Origin: Rhodobiaceae bacterium
Lineage (GTDB): Bacteria; Pseudomonadota; Alphaproteobacteria; Parvibaculales; Parvibaculaceae
NCBI GenBank assembly: GCA_002715765.1
Contig: PAZY01000031.1
Location: 4,212-49,562 of the forward strand
DNA: 45,351 bases
Reading direction: 5' to 3'
This document shows positions 44,434 through 45,351 of the stretch, one piece after another. Numbering within the stretch: the first letter of the stretch is position 1; every line of letters begins with the position of its first letter. The translations under genes and the position numbers were made by a program. A model generated the notes under the pieces. The model did not search any database. It saw nothing but the letters and a program-made list of their open reading frames with translations, and was not told where the DNA came from.

Positions 44434-45351
44434 TCAGGTAAGCAACTCCCCCAGAAGTTGATTGAGGACGAGGCGGCCTCTCGGTGTTGCGACAAGGCGG
44501 CCTCCACGCTGCTCAATCAAACCTTCCGACGTGTAGAAGTCAAGCCGGTCTTCGTTTAACGTCCGCCCACTGATGGATTGAAACCGCTCCAACGAAACAC
44601 CTTCGCGAAGACGCAAACCCATCATCAACATCTCCTCGGCAGCGGTTTCCGGCCTGATCTCGTCAGCTTCAACCTGTGCATGCCCATGGGTGTTTACGTC
44701 TGCAAGCCATTTGGTGGGTATCCGCTCTGTCACAGTTGCCCATTTTCGCGCATCCTTCGTGATCCGCCCATGGGCGCCCGGCCCGGCCCCCACATAATCA
44801 CCATAGCGCCAGTAAGTCAGATTGTGGCGGCACTCCGCTCCCGGTTTTGCATGGTTGGAGATTTCATACGCCGGCAGACCTGCCGCTGTGCATATATGCT
44901 GCGTTAATTCATAAAGGCGTGCTGCCTCTTCCTCTTCGGGAATTGTGAACGCACCTTTGCTCACCAGATCATAAAAAGGCGTGCCTTCCTCGATCGTCAA
45001 TTGATAGAGCGACAGATGGTCAACCGCGTAGGAAAGAGCGCGGACCAGTTCGGCTTCCCAGTCTGCCTCTGTCTGGCCGGGCCTTGCATAGATCAGATCA
45101 AACGACAGTCTGGGGAAATGTGTTCGCGCCAGGTCAATGGCATGCAGTGCTTCCTCACTCGTGTGGAGACGACCCAGAAACTTCAGATCCCGATCGTTCA
45201 TCGCCTGCACACCAAGCGACAGCCGATTGACACCCAGCGCTGCGACATCGCGAAACCGGTTGGCCTCGACACTTGTCGGATTGGCTTCGAGGGAAATTTC
45301 AACACCCTGATTGAGGCCCCATAACCGGTCGATCGCGGCCAAAACAATCTC
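44434..45351 (-). CDS. hemW: Radical-SAM heme chaperone HemW, C-terminal part (runs off right edge)
   Basis: The visible 305 codons include E-I-S-L-E-A-N-P-T-S-V-E, G-V-N-R-L-S-L-G-V-Q-A-M-N-D-R-D-L-K-F-L-G-R, R-L-S-F-D-L-I-Y-A-R-P-G-Q-T and the C-terminal HemN_C domain. HemW binds heme and is related to HemN, but C-terminal motifs here (L-S-L-Y-Q-L-T-I-E-E-G-T) fit HemW. The N-terminal part with the C-x3-C-x2-C cluster motif lies outside the window. The frame is open past the right edge; a TTG near 45342 is not a real start. Confidence 0.92.
   Translation of the reverse strand, partial: EIVLAAIDRLWGLNQGVEISLEANPTSVEANRFRDVAALGVNRLSLGVQAMNDRDLKFLGRLHTSEEALHAIDLARTHFPRLSFDLIYARPGQTEADWEAELVRALSYAVDHLSLYQLTIEEGTPFYDLVSKGAFTIPEEEEAARLYELTQHICTAAGLPAYEISNHAKPGAECRHNLTYWRYGDYVGAGPGAHGRITKDARKWATVTERIPTKWLADVNTHGHAQVEADEIRPETAAEEMLMMGLRLREGVSLERFQSISGRTLNEDRLDFYTSEGLIEQRGGRLVATPRGRLVLNQLLGELLT

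Noticed and set aside
1-45351. CRISPR arrays, tRNA/rRNA genes, insertion sequences
   Set aside because: No regularly spaced direct repeats of CRISPR length, no cloverleaf that I could recognise, and no transposase or integrase reading frame.

Overview
This window reads as bacterial chromosome from an alphaproteobacterium. The coding sequence is GC-rich and densely packed. The block lnt-corC-ybeY-phoH-miaB-plsC-fur-rimI-tsaB, and the trpS, murJ, glnD, mutS, malic-enzyme series, are arrangements I know from Hyphomicrobiales and relatives. The Fur-family protein lacks the CxxC zinc motif, as alphaproteobacterial Mur/Fur proteins do. A genus call would be a guess. I found no rRNA, tRNA, CRISPR array, integrase or transposase.

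Layout. 1-8389 (all minus) is a housekeeping run read right to left: nfuA (Fe-S carrier), a RutE-like nitroreductase, tsaB, rimI, fur/mur, plsC (possibly olsA), miaB, phoH, ybeY, corC and the start of lnt, with several 4-14 nt overlaps. 8649-9829 has a GNAT enzyme and a universal stress protein. 9953-10774 is an AT-rich DUF3800 gene on the opposite strand, the clearest foreign-looking piece. 10943-13951 (minus) carries trpS, kdsA and a DUF2333 membrane protein. katA (14161-15597, plus) has two matching 15-bp palindromes in front of it. 15645-19979 (minus) is glnD-murJ; 20446-23184 (minus) is mutS. A small secreted protein diverges from mutS. 24037-25539 is a tetR-dienelactone hydrolase pair whose operator lies on the tetR start codon. 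26606-30268 (plus) holds the MaeB-type malic enzyme, a DUF4399 protein and an FkbM methyltransferase. 30281-36524 (minus) runs yifB, a hybrid histidine kinase, an AmpG-like permease and olsB. A secreted esterase (plus) and a diguanylate cyclase (minus) converge at 37.78 kb. 38827-42061 (minus) is rsmI-yraN-BON lipoprotein-gshB, divergent from an LpoA-like lipoprotein gene and a zeta-class GST gene. hemW leaves the window on the right.

How the genes relate. Envelope functions recur (lnt, plsC, kdsA, murJ, ampG, olsB, LpoA-like lipoprotein). So do translation and tRNA modification (miaB, ybeY, tsaB, rimI, rsmI, trpS) and metal or oxidative stress (fur/mur, nfuA, katA, gshB, GST, uspA). I see no complete novel multi-gene system. 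The most interesting items are regulatory DNA (katA boxes, the apparently leaderless tetR with its operator, the phased repeats upstream of nfuA), the DUF3800 insertion, an AT-rich region continuing in frame after the mutS stop, and a possible OlsA/OlsB ornithine-lipid pair. Product names rest on my recognition of motifs and gene order; no database search was run.
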